Below, one piece after another: positions 1 through 6,284 of a stretch of DNA of 7,363 nt (its first letter is position 1; each line of letters opens with the position of its first letter). The DNA comes from RPQJ01 sp041910015 (lineage in GTDB: Bacteria; Pseudomonadota; Gammaproteobacteria; Steroidobacterales; Steroidobacteraceae). Position numbers and translations under genes: made by a program. The notes under the pieces were generated by a model. It had not been told where the DNA came from, did not search any database, and worked only from the letters and a program-made list of their open reading frames with translations. Location of the stretch: NCBI GenBank assembly GCA_041910015.1, contig JAYRRR010000048.1, positions 1-7,363 on the forward strand. The letters run 5' to 3'.

Positions 1-1096
1 GCAAGCCGCCGCGGGCACGGAAGAGGCTGCGCCGGTGGCTCAGCCCGCGCGTGCGGTGGCGGCCGAGCCGTCGCTGCAGGCCGCTCCGGCGCCTGCCATG
101 CCGCCGGTCTCCGCGCGGGCACCAGGCACGCCGTCCGGATCCGCACCGGCAACCGGGGCGCTGATCGACGAGCCCGGCTTCTCGCGCGCCCACGCGAGCC
201 CGTCGATTCGCAAGCTCGCGCGCGAGCTGGGTGTCGACCTCGCCAGGGTGCAGGGCACGGGCGACAAGGGCCGCATCACCGACGCGGACGTGAAAGGCTG
301 GGTCAAGCGCGCGCTGGCGACCGGGGGCGGCACCGCACCGGCGGGCGGCGGCGCGCTGCCGAGGGTCGCCGCCGTCGACTTCGGCTCGTTCGGGCCCGTC
401 GAGCGCCGGCCGCTCTCGCGCATCCAGAAGATCTCCGGTCCACGCCTGCACGCGAGCTGGGTCAACGTGCCGCACGTCACCCAGTTCGACGAAGCCGACA
501 TCACCGACATGGAGCAGGCGCGCGCGAACCTCAAGGGCCAGGCCAGCGAGCGTGGCCTCAAGCTCACGCCGCTCGCGTTCGTCATGCGCGCGTGCGTGCA
601 GGCTCTGCAGAAGTTCCCGCTTTTCTGCGCGGCGCTCGATGCCGAAGCGGGCGAACTCGTGTACCGGAAATACGTGCACGTGGGTTTCGCCGCGGACACG
701 CCGCACGGCCTGGTCGTGCCGGTCGTGCGCGATGCGGACCGCAAGGACGTGTTCGAGCTCGCGCGCGATCTCGCCGAGCTCAGCGAAAAGGCCCGCGCCG
801 GCAAGCTGTCGGCGGCCGAGATGCAGGGCGGCTGCTTCACGATCTCGAGCCTGGGCGGCATCGGCGGCACGGCGTTCACGCCGATCATCAACGCGCCCGA
901 GGTGGCGATCCTCGGCGTGTCCCGGTCGGCGCACAGGCCCGTCTACCGGGACGGCGGCTTCGTGCCGCGCCTGATGCTGCCGCTGTCGCTGTCGTACGAC
1001 CACCGCGTCATCGACGGCGCGGCGGCCGTGCGCTTCACGTCGTTCCTGGCCGAGGCGCTCGCGAACGTCGACGGCCTGCTGAGGGCGATCCCGTGA
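1..1096 (+). CDS. aceF: Pyruvate dehydrogenase E2, dihydrolipoamide acetyltransferase (3' part, start outside window)
   Basis: E2 core of the cytoplasmic pyruvate dehydrogenase complex; it transfers acetyl from its lipoyl arm to CoA to give acetyl-CoA. The frame is open to the left edge (first full codon at base 2), so the N-terminal lipoyl domain(s) are missing here. In order one sees an Ala/Pro-rich flexible linker (about bases 2-185), a peripheral E3/E1-binding domain beginning SPSIRKLARELGVDL (about 197-305), a second Gly/Ala-rich linker, and the catalytic acyltransferase domain (about 400-1090). The active-site motif DHRVIDG lies at 998-1018, with the catalytic His at 1001-1003. The context LPLSLSYDHR favours a pyruvate-type E2 over the 2-oxoglutarate type. 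A GTG at 35 could begin a shorter frame, but it falls inside the linker and is not a real start. The stop codon overlaps the start of lpdA. aceE is expected just upstream. Confidence 0.95.
   Translation, partial: QAAAGTEEAAPVAQPARAVAAEPSLQAAPAPAMPPVSARAPGTPSGSAPATGALIDEPGFSRAHASPSIRKLARELGVDLARVQGTGDKGRITDADVKGWVKRALATGGGTAPAGGGALPRVAAVDFGSFGPVERRPLSRIQKISGPRLHASWVNVPHVTQFDEADITDMEQARANLKGQASERGLKLTPLAFVMRACVQALQKFPLFCAALDAEAGELVYRKYVHVGFAADTPHGLVVPVVRDADRKDVFELARDLAELSEKARAGKLSAAEMQGGCFTISSLGGIGGTAFTPIINAPEVAILGVSRSAHRPVYRDGGFVPRLMLPLSLSYDHRVIDGAAAVRFTSFLAEALANVDGLLRAIP
1081..1085 (+). promoter_or_regulatory. Ribosome binding site of lpdA
   Basis: GAGGG inside the last codons of aceF, followed by a 7-base spacer and the GTG at 1093. 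It supports that GTG as the lpdA start. No in-frame ATG occurs before the lipoyl domain; the first one lies after the lipoyl lysine. The GTGA overlap (1093-1096) suggests translational coupling, which would help keep E2 and E3 in proportion. Confidence 0.65.
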
Positions 1097-2952
1097 GCAC
1101 CGTGGGCCGCGGCGCGAAGCCGCCGGGCACACCCACGCGCGAGATCCGGCTGCCAGACCTCGGCACCACGGCGGAAGTGTCGGTCGTCGAGCTGCTGGTG
1201 CGCGTGGGCGACACGGTCGAAAAGGACACGCCGCTTGTGACGCTCGAGAGCGACAAGGCGACGATGGAGGTGCCGTCGCCCATGCGGGGCGTCATCGCGA
1301 AGATCCTGATCCAGCCGGGCGACAAGGTGGCGACCGGCACGATGGTCATGGAACTCGCCGGTGCGCCGCAGATCGAGGCCGAGGAGGTGCCGGCGCCGGC
1401 TGCCCCGCACCCGCGTCAGGCAGAGCCGTATGGCGGCGAGCCCTATCTGTCGACGATTCCCGTCGAGCCGCTGAAGATCGGCCAGCGACCGGGCACCACC
1501 GCGTCGGCGTCGTCGAGCCCGACGTACGACCACGACGTGGTCGTCATCGGCGCGGGCCCGGGCGGGTACACGGCGGCGTTTCGTGCGTCCGACCTCGGCC
1601 TGAAGGTCGCGCTCGTCGAGCGCGGACCGACGCTCGGCGGCGTCTGCCTCAATGTCGGCTGCATCCCGTCCAAGGCCTTGCTGCATGCCGCGAAGGTCAT
1701 CGAGGACGCGCGGGCGATGGAAAAGCACGGCGTTTCCTTCGGGCCGCCACGGATCGACACGGCGAAGCTGCGCGGCTGGAAGGACGAGGTGGTCGGTCGG
1801 ATGACGCACAGCCTCGCGTCGCTGGCGAAGCAGCGCAAGGTGACGGTGCTGCGGGGCGTCGCGACCTTCGCCGACGATCACGCGCTGCGGGTCGCGGCCG
1901 ACGACGGTTCCACGCGCGACGTGACGTTCGGCCACTGCATCATCGCGGCCGGCTCGGAGTCGCTGCGCCTGCCGGGCCTGCCCGACGATCCGCGCATCAT
2001 CGACTCCACGGGTGCGCTGGAGCTCGAGTTGCCCAGGCGCATGCTCGTGATCGGCGGCGGCATCATCGGCCTGGAGATGGCCACGGTGTACGCGACGCTC
2101 GGCGTCAGCGTCACCGTCGTCGAGCTGACCGACGGCCTGATGCCGGGCTGCGACCGGGACCTCGTCCGGCCGCTCGAAAAGCGCATCGCAAGACAGTATG
2201 AATCGATTCTGCTGCGCACCCGGGTGACGAAGGTCGAGGCGCTCGCCGAGGGGTTGGGGGTCACGTTCGAAGGCGAGAAGGCGCCCGGGCCGCAGGTGTA
2301 CGACAAGGTGCTGGTCGCGGTCGGGCGGACGCCGAACGGCAGGCGTCTCGGCTGCGAGGCCGCCGGTGTTGCCGTCGACGAGCGCGGCTGCGTCATCGTC
2401 GACCGGCAGCAGCGCACCAACGTGCCGCACATCTTCGCGATCGGCGACATCGTCGGCCAGCCGATGCTCGCGCACAAGGCGACGCACGAGGCGAAGGTGG
2501 CGGCCGAGGTGATCGCGGGTCACAGGCGTCATTTCGACGCCCGCGCGATTCCCGCGGTCGCCTATACGGACCCGGAGATCGCCTGGGCCGGTCTCACCGA
2601 GACCGATGCGAAGCAGCGGGGCACGCCGTACGAAAAGGCCACGTTCCACTGGGCCGCGAGCGGCCGCTCTCTCGCCATCGGCCGCGACGAAGGCCTCACG
2701 AAGCTGCTGTTCGACCCGCAGACCCATCGCGTCGTCGGTGGCGGCATCGTCGGCACGGGCGCGGGCGAGCTGATTTCCGAGGTCGTGCTGGCGATCGAGA
2801 TGGGCGCGGACGCCGCGGACGTCGGCCTCACGATCCATCCGCACCCGACGCTGTCCGAAACCGTCGCCATGGCGGCAGAGGTGTTCGACGGATCGATCAC
2901 GGACCTCTACGTTTCGCGTCGGGCCGCGCCCAGGAAGGATGCCGGCCGCTGA
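1093..2952 (+). CDS. lpdA: Dihydrolipoamide dehydrogenase (E3) with N-terminal lipoyl domain
   Basis: FAD-dependent E3 of pyruvate dehydrogenase; it reoxidises dihydrolipoamide and passes electrons to NAD+. The protein has 619 residues, against about 475 for a plain E3; the excess is an N-terminal lipoyl domain (about residues 16-90) with the lipoylation site ESDKATMEV, Lys55. A Pro/Ala/Ser-rich linker (about 97-145) follows. The E3 part shows the FAD-binding GAGPGG (153-158), the redox disulfide CLNVGC (Cys185 and Cys190), the NAD-binding GGGIIGLE (321-328), the second FAD motif ending FAIGD (448-452), and the dimer-interface active site HPHPTLSE (582-589), where His584 and Glu589 are the expected catalytic pair. 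All key residues are present. This architecture is known from betaproteobacterial and some gammaproteobacterial PDH E3s such as Neisseria p64k. It starts with GTG and overlaps aceF by 4 bases, so the two genes are co-translated. Confidence 0.96.
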   Translation: MSTVGRGAKPPGTPTREIRLPDLGTTAEVSVVELLVRVGDTVEKDTPLVTLESDKATMEVPSPMRGVIAKILIQPGDKVATGTMVMELAGAPQIEAEEVPAPAAPHPRQAEPYGGEPYLSTIPVEPLKIGQRPGTTASASSSPTYDHDVVVIGAGPGGYTAAFRASDLGLKVALVERGPTLGGVCLNVGCIPSKALLHAAKVIEDARAMEKHGVSFGPPRIDTAKLRGWKDEVVGRMTHSLASLAKQRKVTVLRGVATFADDHALRVAADDGSTRDVTFGHCIIAAGSESLRLPGLPDDPRIIDSTGALELELPRRMLVIGGGIIGLEMATVYATLGVSVTVVELTDGLMPGCDRDLVRPLEKRIARQYESILLRTRVTKVEALAEGLGVTFEGEKAPGPQVYDKVLVAVGRTPNGRRLGCEAAGVAVDERGCVIVDRQQRTNVPHIFAIGDIVGQPMLAHKATHEAKVAAEVIAGHRRHFDARAIPAVAYTDPEIAWAGLTETDAKQRGTPYEKATFHWAASGRSLAIGRDEGLTKLLFDPQTHRVVGGGIVGTGAGELISEVVLAIEMGADAADVGLTIHPHPTLSETVAMAAEVFDGSITDLYVSRRAAPRKDAGR

Positions 2953-2966
2953 CGACGCGGGCGAAC

Positions 2967-2972
2967 GGAAAG
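2967..2972 (+). promoter_or_regulatory. Possible ribosome binding site of the sulfotransferase gene
   Basis: GGAAAG with an 8-base spacer to the ATG at 2981. It is only a moderate match to the anti-Shine-Dalgarno sequence. The competing ATG at 2939 has AGGAAGG immediately before it, which is too close for good initiation, and it would overlap lpdA by 14 bases. The site therefore tips the choice towards 2981, but does not settle it. Confidence 0.4.
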
Positions 2973-2980
2973 CGAACGAG

Positions 2981-3814
2981 ATGCACGCGACGCTGACCCG
3001 GACGCTGCGGTGGCTCGGCCTGCTCGAGACCGGCCGCCGCATCGAGCTGCAGTGGCGTTTGCGCGACGAGCGTGCGCTGCCTGGCGCGCTGATCATCGGC
3101 GGGATGAAGTGCGGCACGAGCTCGCTGCACGGCTACCTCACGCAGCACCCGCAGGTGATCGCGCCGCTGCGCAAGGAAGTGCACTACTTCGACGTGAATC
3201 ACGACCGCGGCGAGTTGTGGTACCGGGCCAACTTCGGCAAGACGGGCGAGCCGGGGCTCAACGTCGACAGCAGCCCGTATTACCTGCTTCACCCCTGCGC
3301 ACCGGCGCGTGCGCACGCGCTGCTGTCGCAGGCGAAACTCATCGCACTGCTGCGCGATCCGGTGCGCCGCGCCTATTCGCACTACTGGCACGAGCACGAC
3401 AAGCGGCGCGAGTGGCTGTCGTTCGAGGACGCGATCGCGGCGGAACCCGACCGGCTCGGCGACGCCGAGCAGAGGCTCGCGCGCGGCGAAATCGGGCAGA
3501 GCGCCGCCCACCAGCACTTCAGCTATCTCGCGCGGGGACGTTACGCGGTGCAATTGCGACGCTGGCTGCAGTTCTATCCGCGCGCCAGCCTGCTGGTGCT
3601 GCGCTTCGAAGACCTCGCGGCGGACCCCATGGCCGCGCTGAACCGCACGCTCGCGTTCCTCGACCTGCCGCCGCTGCCGCACGTCCGGCTCGAGCCGCGC
3701 AATGCGCGCCGGTACCCGCCGATGTCCGCCGCGACCGCAGTGCGCCTGCGCGAGCATTTTGCGGCCGACAACGCGGACCTCGAGGCCCTCGTCGGGCAGC
3801 CCATGGACTGGTGA
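2981..3814 (+). CDS. PAPS-dependent sulfotransferase (Sulfotransfer_1-like, heparan-sulfate-type)
   Basis: Predicted to transfer sulfate from PAPS to a hydroxyl or amine of a glycan or other acceptor; the acceptor cannot be read from the sequence. With the chosen start it has 277 residues. It shows the 5'-phosphosulfate loop GGMKCGTSSL (residues 40-49, Lys43), followed by KEVHYFD (65-71), a motif typical of heparan-sulfate-type and NodH-like enzymes and carrying the Glu/His pair used in catalysis there. The 3'-phosphate-binding segment is RDPVRRAYSHY (125-135, Arg125 and Ser133). Near the C-terminus, LVLRFEDLAADP (205-216) is also typical of the family. No signal peptide or clear membrane segment is visible, so it is probably cytoplasmic. 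It starts 28 bases after lpdA on the same strand and probably shares its transcript, though no functional link to PDH is evident. The in-frame ATG at 2939 would add 14 hydrophilic residues. Confidence 0.88.
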   Translation: MHATLTRTLRWLGLLETGRRIELQWRLRDERALPGALIIGGMKCGTSSLHGYLTQHPQVIAPLRKEVHYFDVNHDRGELWYRANFGKTGEPGLNVDSSPYYLLHPCAPARAHALLSQAKLIALLRDPVRRAYSHYWHEHDKRREWLSFEDAIAAEPDRLGDAEQRLARGEIGQSAAHQHFSYLARGRYAVQLRRWLQFYPRASLLVLRFEDLAADPMAALNRTLAFLDLPPLPHVRLEPRNARRYPPMSAATAVRLREHFAADNADLEALVGQPMDW

Positions 3815-3831
3815 CGCTTGAGGCGCGTCAC
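3811..3831. repeat. Perfect 7-bp inverted repeat spanning both convergent stop codons; possible weak bidirectional terminator
   Basis: GTGACGC (3811-3817) is repeated as its exact reverse complement GCGTCAC (3825-3831), with a 7-base loop. The left arm contains the stop of the sulfotransferase gene (3812-3814). The right arm contains the stop of the DUF1841 gene on the other strand (3828-3830). The whole region between the two convergent genes is 13 bases. No T-run follows on either strand, so it does not fit a standard intrinsic terminator. It could still act as a 3'-end hairpin for either transcript, or be a chance match. Confidence 0.45.
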
Positions 3832-4277
3832 GTGCGCGGCGTCGCGGCGCGTCGTCGCAGGGCTTCGAGATAGGCGGCCTCGTCCGGCGCGCGACCCGAG
3901 CGTTGCGCCTGCCACAGCGCCTCGCCGAGGCACTCGATCATCGCGTGCTCGGCTTGGTGCGGGTCGCCGAGCCGCGTGAGCAGCGCGCAGTGCGCGTCGA
4001 CGATGCCCGCAGGCCGGTTCGTGGCCACCTGCTCGCGCACGGCGAGGTGCAGGCCCATGTGCAGGAATGGATTGGTCTGCCCGCCCTCGGGCGTGTAATC
4101 GCGATCGAGCGCCTCGTCACCCGCTTCGAGCAGGCCGGCGTATTCCGGATGCAGCGCGACGACCCGGATGATCTGGTCCTCGACCGGTTCGACCGGCAGC
4201 GACTCGCGGTGCTTGCGCCATGCCTCGACGTACATGCGTCGCAGCGAGCGGCGGCTCTGGTCGTGGAAGAACGGCAT
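3828..4277 (-). CDS. DUF1841 family protein, function unknown
   Basis: A 149-residue soluble protein with no signal peptide or membrane segment. I recognise the DUF1841 family from the N-terminal Arg-rich helix running into EAWRKHRESLP (residues 18-28), HPEY (43-46), the central block TNPFLHMGLHLAVREQ (68-83), and the C-terminal block around AEHAMIECLGEALWQAQRSG (109-128). Several conserved His and Glu residues (His43, His73, His77, His111, Glu115) could bind a metal, but that is inference. The start ATG shares one base with the nth stop (TGATG, 4275-4279), so translation is probably coupled to nth, and it is the last gene of the rnf-nth transcript. No biochemical role is known to me. Its position suggests a link to Nth or to redox/iron-sulfur homeostasis, on context only. 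Confidence 0.9.
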   Translation of the reverse strand: MPFFHDQSRRSLRRMYVEAWRKHRESLPVEPVEDQIIRVVALHPEYAGLLEAGDEALDRDYTPEGGQTNPFLHMGLHLAVREQVATNRPAGIVDAHCALLTRLGDPHQAEHAMIECLGEALWQAQRSGRAPDEAAYLEALRRRAATPRT

Positions 4278-4954
4278 CAGTGCGGGGCCCGGGCCCGTCG
4301 CAGCGGCAGCGTCGACGGCGGTGGCAGCGTCTTGTCCGGGTAGGCACACAGGTCGACGACGGGACAGCGCGGGCACTCCGGAACGCGCGCCTTGCAGATA
4401 TAGCGGCCGTGCAGCAGCAGCCAGTGGTGGGCATTGCGCAGGTATTCCGGCGGCACGCGCCGCAGCAACTGGTCCTCGATTTCGCGCACGTTCGTGCCGG
4501 TCGCGAGTCCGAGACGGTTGGCGACGCGGAAGATGTGCGTGTCGACCGGCATCGTCGGCTCGCCGAACGCGCTGTTGAGGACCACGTTGGCGGTCTTGCG
4601 GCCGACGCCGGGCAGTTCCTCGAGCGCGGCGCGGTCGCGCGGCACCTCGCCGCCGTGACGCTCCACCAGGATGCGGCAGGTCGCGAGGATGTTCTTCACC
4701 TTGGTCGGATACAGGCCGATGGTCTTCACGTGTTCCGCGAGGCCTGCCGGCCCGAGCGCGAGGATTGCCTGCGGAGTGTTCGCGACCCGGAACAGGCGGT
4801 GCGTGGCGAGGTTGACGCCCTTGTCGGTCGCCTGCGCCGACAGGATCACGGCGACGAGCAGCTCGAACGGCGAGCCGTGCTCGAGTTCCGTCACCGGTTC
4901 GGGATCGAGCGCCGCGAAGCGCTCGAACAGCTCGCGGATCTGCGTCTTGTTCAT
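4277..4954 (-). CDS. nth: Endonuclease III (DNA glycosylase/AP lyase)
   Basis: Bifunctional base-excision-repair enzyme that removes oxidised pyrimidines and cuts the strand by beta-elimination. The protein has 225 residues (E. coli Nth has 211). The helix-hairpin-helix LPGVGRKTANV (114-124) carries the catalytic Lys120, and VDTHIFRVANR (137-147) carries the catalytic Asp138, the same numbers as in E. coli. The [4Fe-4S] loop is Cys187-x6-Cys194-x2-Cys197-x5-Cys203, again matching E. coli. The C-terminal 14 or so residues (Pro-, Leu- and Arg-rich) are extra. The start is the ATG at 4954, overlapping the rnfE stop as ATGA (4951-4954); the frame stays open further upstream, but that part is a shadow of rnfE. 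The rnf/rsx-nth order is also that of E. coli. Confidence 0.97.
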   Translation of the reverse strand: MNKTQIRELFERFAALDPEPVTELEHGSPFELLVAVILSAQATDKGVNLATHRLFRVANTPQAILALGPAGLAEHVKTIGLYPTKVKNILATCRILVERHGGEVPRDRAALEELPGVGRKTANVVLNSAFGEPTMPVDTHIFRVANRLGLATGTNVREIEDQLLRRVPPEYLRNAHHWLLLHGRYICKARVPECPRCPVVDLCAYPDKTLPPPSTLPLRRARAPH

Positions 4955-5631
4955 GCCCGCGCTGCCCCGGGCGTCGTGGCCGGCGCCGGTTCGCTCGTCG
5001 TGGCCGCGCGACGTGCACGATGCCACTGGCGCAGCGCGAGCAGCAGTCCCAGCAGGATGAAGGCGCCGGGCGGCAGGATGGCGAGCAGCAGGCCGTGCCG
5101 TCCGTCGAACACGGTCACGCCGACCGGTGCCGGCCAGCCGAGCAGCGAGTGGATGTCGCCGCCCACGCTGCCGTGCCCCAGCAGTTCGCGCACGCTGCCC
5201 AGCGTGACCAGCACGAGCAGGAAGCCGGCGCCCATCGCGAATCCGTCGAGCGCCGCGAGATGTGGCGGCTGCCGCGACGCGAACCCCTCGGCGCGCGCGA
5301 GCAGCAGGCAGTTCGTGACGATCAGCGGCAGGAAGATGCCGAGTGCCGCATGCAGTCCGGGAACCCACGCGGCCAGTGCAAGTTCGACCGCGGTGACGAG
5401 CGAGGCGACCAGCAGCACGAACACCGCGATGCGGATCTCGGCCGGCAGGAAGCGGCCGACGACCGCCACGGCCGCGTTGCTGGCGACGAGCACGGCGAGC
5501 GTCGCGAGCCCCAGCCCGAGCCCGCTGCCGAGCGACGTGCTGACGGCCAGCAGCGGGCAGAGCCCGAGCAACTGCACGAGGCCCGGATTCTGCGTGACGA
5601 GGCCGTTGCGGAGGATGGCGCCCGGTGTCAT
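4951..5631 (-). CDS. rnfE: Rnf/Rsx electron transport complex subunit E (integral membrane)
   Basis: Integral inner-membrane subunit of the Rnf (Rsx) complex, of 226 residues and the usual size. Hydrophobic segments at about 21-38, 40-60, 66-90, 93-112, 129-149 and 180-201 fit the six helices of the RnfA/RnfE/NqrD/NqrE family. The N-terminal signature NPGLVQLLGLCPLLAVS (15-31) is diagnostic. Cys25 (GLCPLL) and Cys108 (VTNCLLL) are the two positions that, together with RnfA, hold the intramembrane [2Fe-2S] cluster in described complexes. The C-terminal 25 residues are an Ala/Thr/Pro-rich tail. The start ATG at 5631 overlaps the rnfG stop as ATGA (5628-5631) and has no clear Shine-Dalgarno sequence, which suggests translational coupling. 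A longer reading of the frame to 6255 is Arg-rich shadow sequence and was rejected. Confidence 0.95.
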   Translation of the reverse strand: MTPGAILRNGLVTQNPGLVQLLGLCPLLAVSTSLGSGLGLGLATLAVLVASNAAVAVVGRFLPAEIRIAVFVLLVASLVTAVELALAAWVPGLHAALGIFLPLIVTNCLLLARAEGFASRQPPHLAALDGFAMGAGFLLVLVTLGSVRELLGHGSVGGDIHSLLGWPAPVGVTVFDGRHGLLLAILPPGAFILLGLLLALRQWHRARRAATTSEPAPATTPGAARA

Positions 5632-6284
5632 GGCGGCACGATTGTAGCGGGCGGTGCGAGCAGTTCGGCGCGGTGCCGCGTGAAACAGGCGAGGGCGTTC
5701 GACACGGCGCCGACGACGGCGCGCGGCGTGATCGTCGCACCGGTGAACTGGTCGAAGTCGCCGCCGTCCTTGCGAACTTTCCAGCGCGCGGGCGGTGGGT
5801 CGCCGAGCGACCTGCCCCGGAAGCGCTCGATCCAGTTGGACCTGTGCGTCTCGATTGCATCGCCGAGTCCGGGCGTCTCGTGGTGTCCGGTGACGCGTAC
5901 GCCGATCAGCTTGCCGTCGGGTGCAATCGCGACGAGCAGCTCGATGGGGCCGGAGTAGCCCCCCGGCGCGACCGCCTCGAGCACGACGGCGACGGGTCGG
6001 CCCGCCAGGCGCGCGCGCCAGGCGTGCGCGGGGGCAGTCGTGCCGAGCAGTTCTGGATCCCGCAACTCGACGACGTCGGCCAGCATGTCGTTGTCGAACC
6101 GCGTGGCGGCCAGCACCTCGCGGAAGCGTGCGAGCTGGCGGGCGTGGGCCGCTGCGGCGATGTCGTCGCGTGTCGCCTCGTGCACGAGTGCCACGAGACC
6201 GAACCCGGCAACGGCGACCGCGGCCAGGAGGATGGCCGCGCGTGCCGCGCGCCACAGCGACCGTTCATCCGCGCGGTCGGCCAT
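5628..6284 (-). CDS. rnfG: Rnf/Rsx electron transport complex subunit G, FMN-binding
   Basis: Flavoprotein subunit of Rnf with one N-terminal membrane anchor (about residues 13-35) and a periplasmic FMN-binding domain, 218 residues. TGHHETPGLGD (132-142) is the conserved FMN_bind motif. DQFTGATITPRAV (178-190) contains the D-x-x-(S/T)-G-A-T target of the flavin transferase ApbE, which predicts FMN phosphoester-linked to Thr184. The start ATG at 6284 lies inside the end of rnfD (20-base overlap). It is preceded by GAGGA (complement of 6288-6292) with a short 3-base spacer. The start keeps the full membrane helix; any later start would cut into it. An ATGA at 6268-6265 mimics a coupled start but opens the wrong frame. 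Confidence 0.95.
   Translation of the reverse strand: MADRADERSLWRAARAAILLAAVAVAGFGLVALVHEATRDDIAAAAHARQLARFREVLAATRFDNDMLADVVELRDPELLGTTAPAHAWRARLAGRPVAVVLEAVAPGGYSGPIELLVAIAPDGKLIGVRVTGHHETPGLGDAIETHRSNWIERFRGRSLGDPPPARWKVRKDGGDFDQFTGATITPRAVVGAVSNALACFTRHRAELLAPPATIVPP

Noticed and set aside
592..1092. Upstream in-frame extension of lpdA inside aceF
   Set aside because: The frame is open back to 592, but the translation is Arg/Gly-rich shadow sequence of the aceF catalytic domain. The GTG at 1093 has a ribosome binding site and directly precedes the lipoyl domain.
943..3117. A 724-codon open frame on the minus strand across aceF and lpdA
   Set aside because: It is antisense to two genes with intact catalytic motifs, is Arg/Asp-rich low-complexity, shows no recognisable domain, and is expected from the GC-biased codon usage of the real genes.
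4285..4296. 12-bp perfect palindrome GGGCCCGGGCCC just upstream of the DUF1841 start
   Set aside because: It lies within the last codons of nth (Arg-Ala-Arg-Ala-Pro), where GC-rich codons easily produce it. With no loop it makes only a poor RNA hairpin, so it is not a supportable regulatory site.
4220..5647. A 475-codon plus-strand frame opposite nth and rnfE
   Set aside because: Its composition is Arg/His/Ser-rich with no family motif, and it is opposite two clearly functional genes.
4955..5860. Upstream extension of the nth frame
   Set aside because: It is a shadow of rnfE and part of rnfG; Nth alignment and catalytic residue numbering begin properly at 4954.
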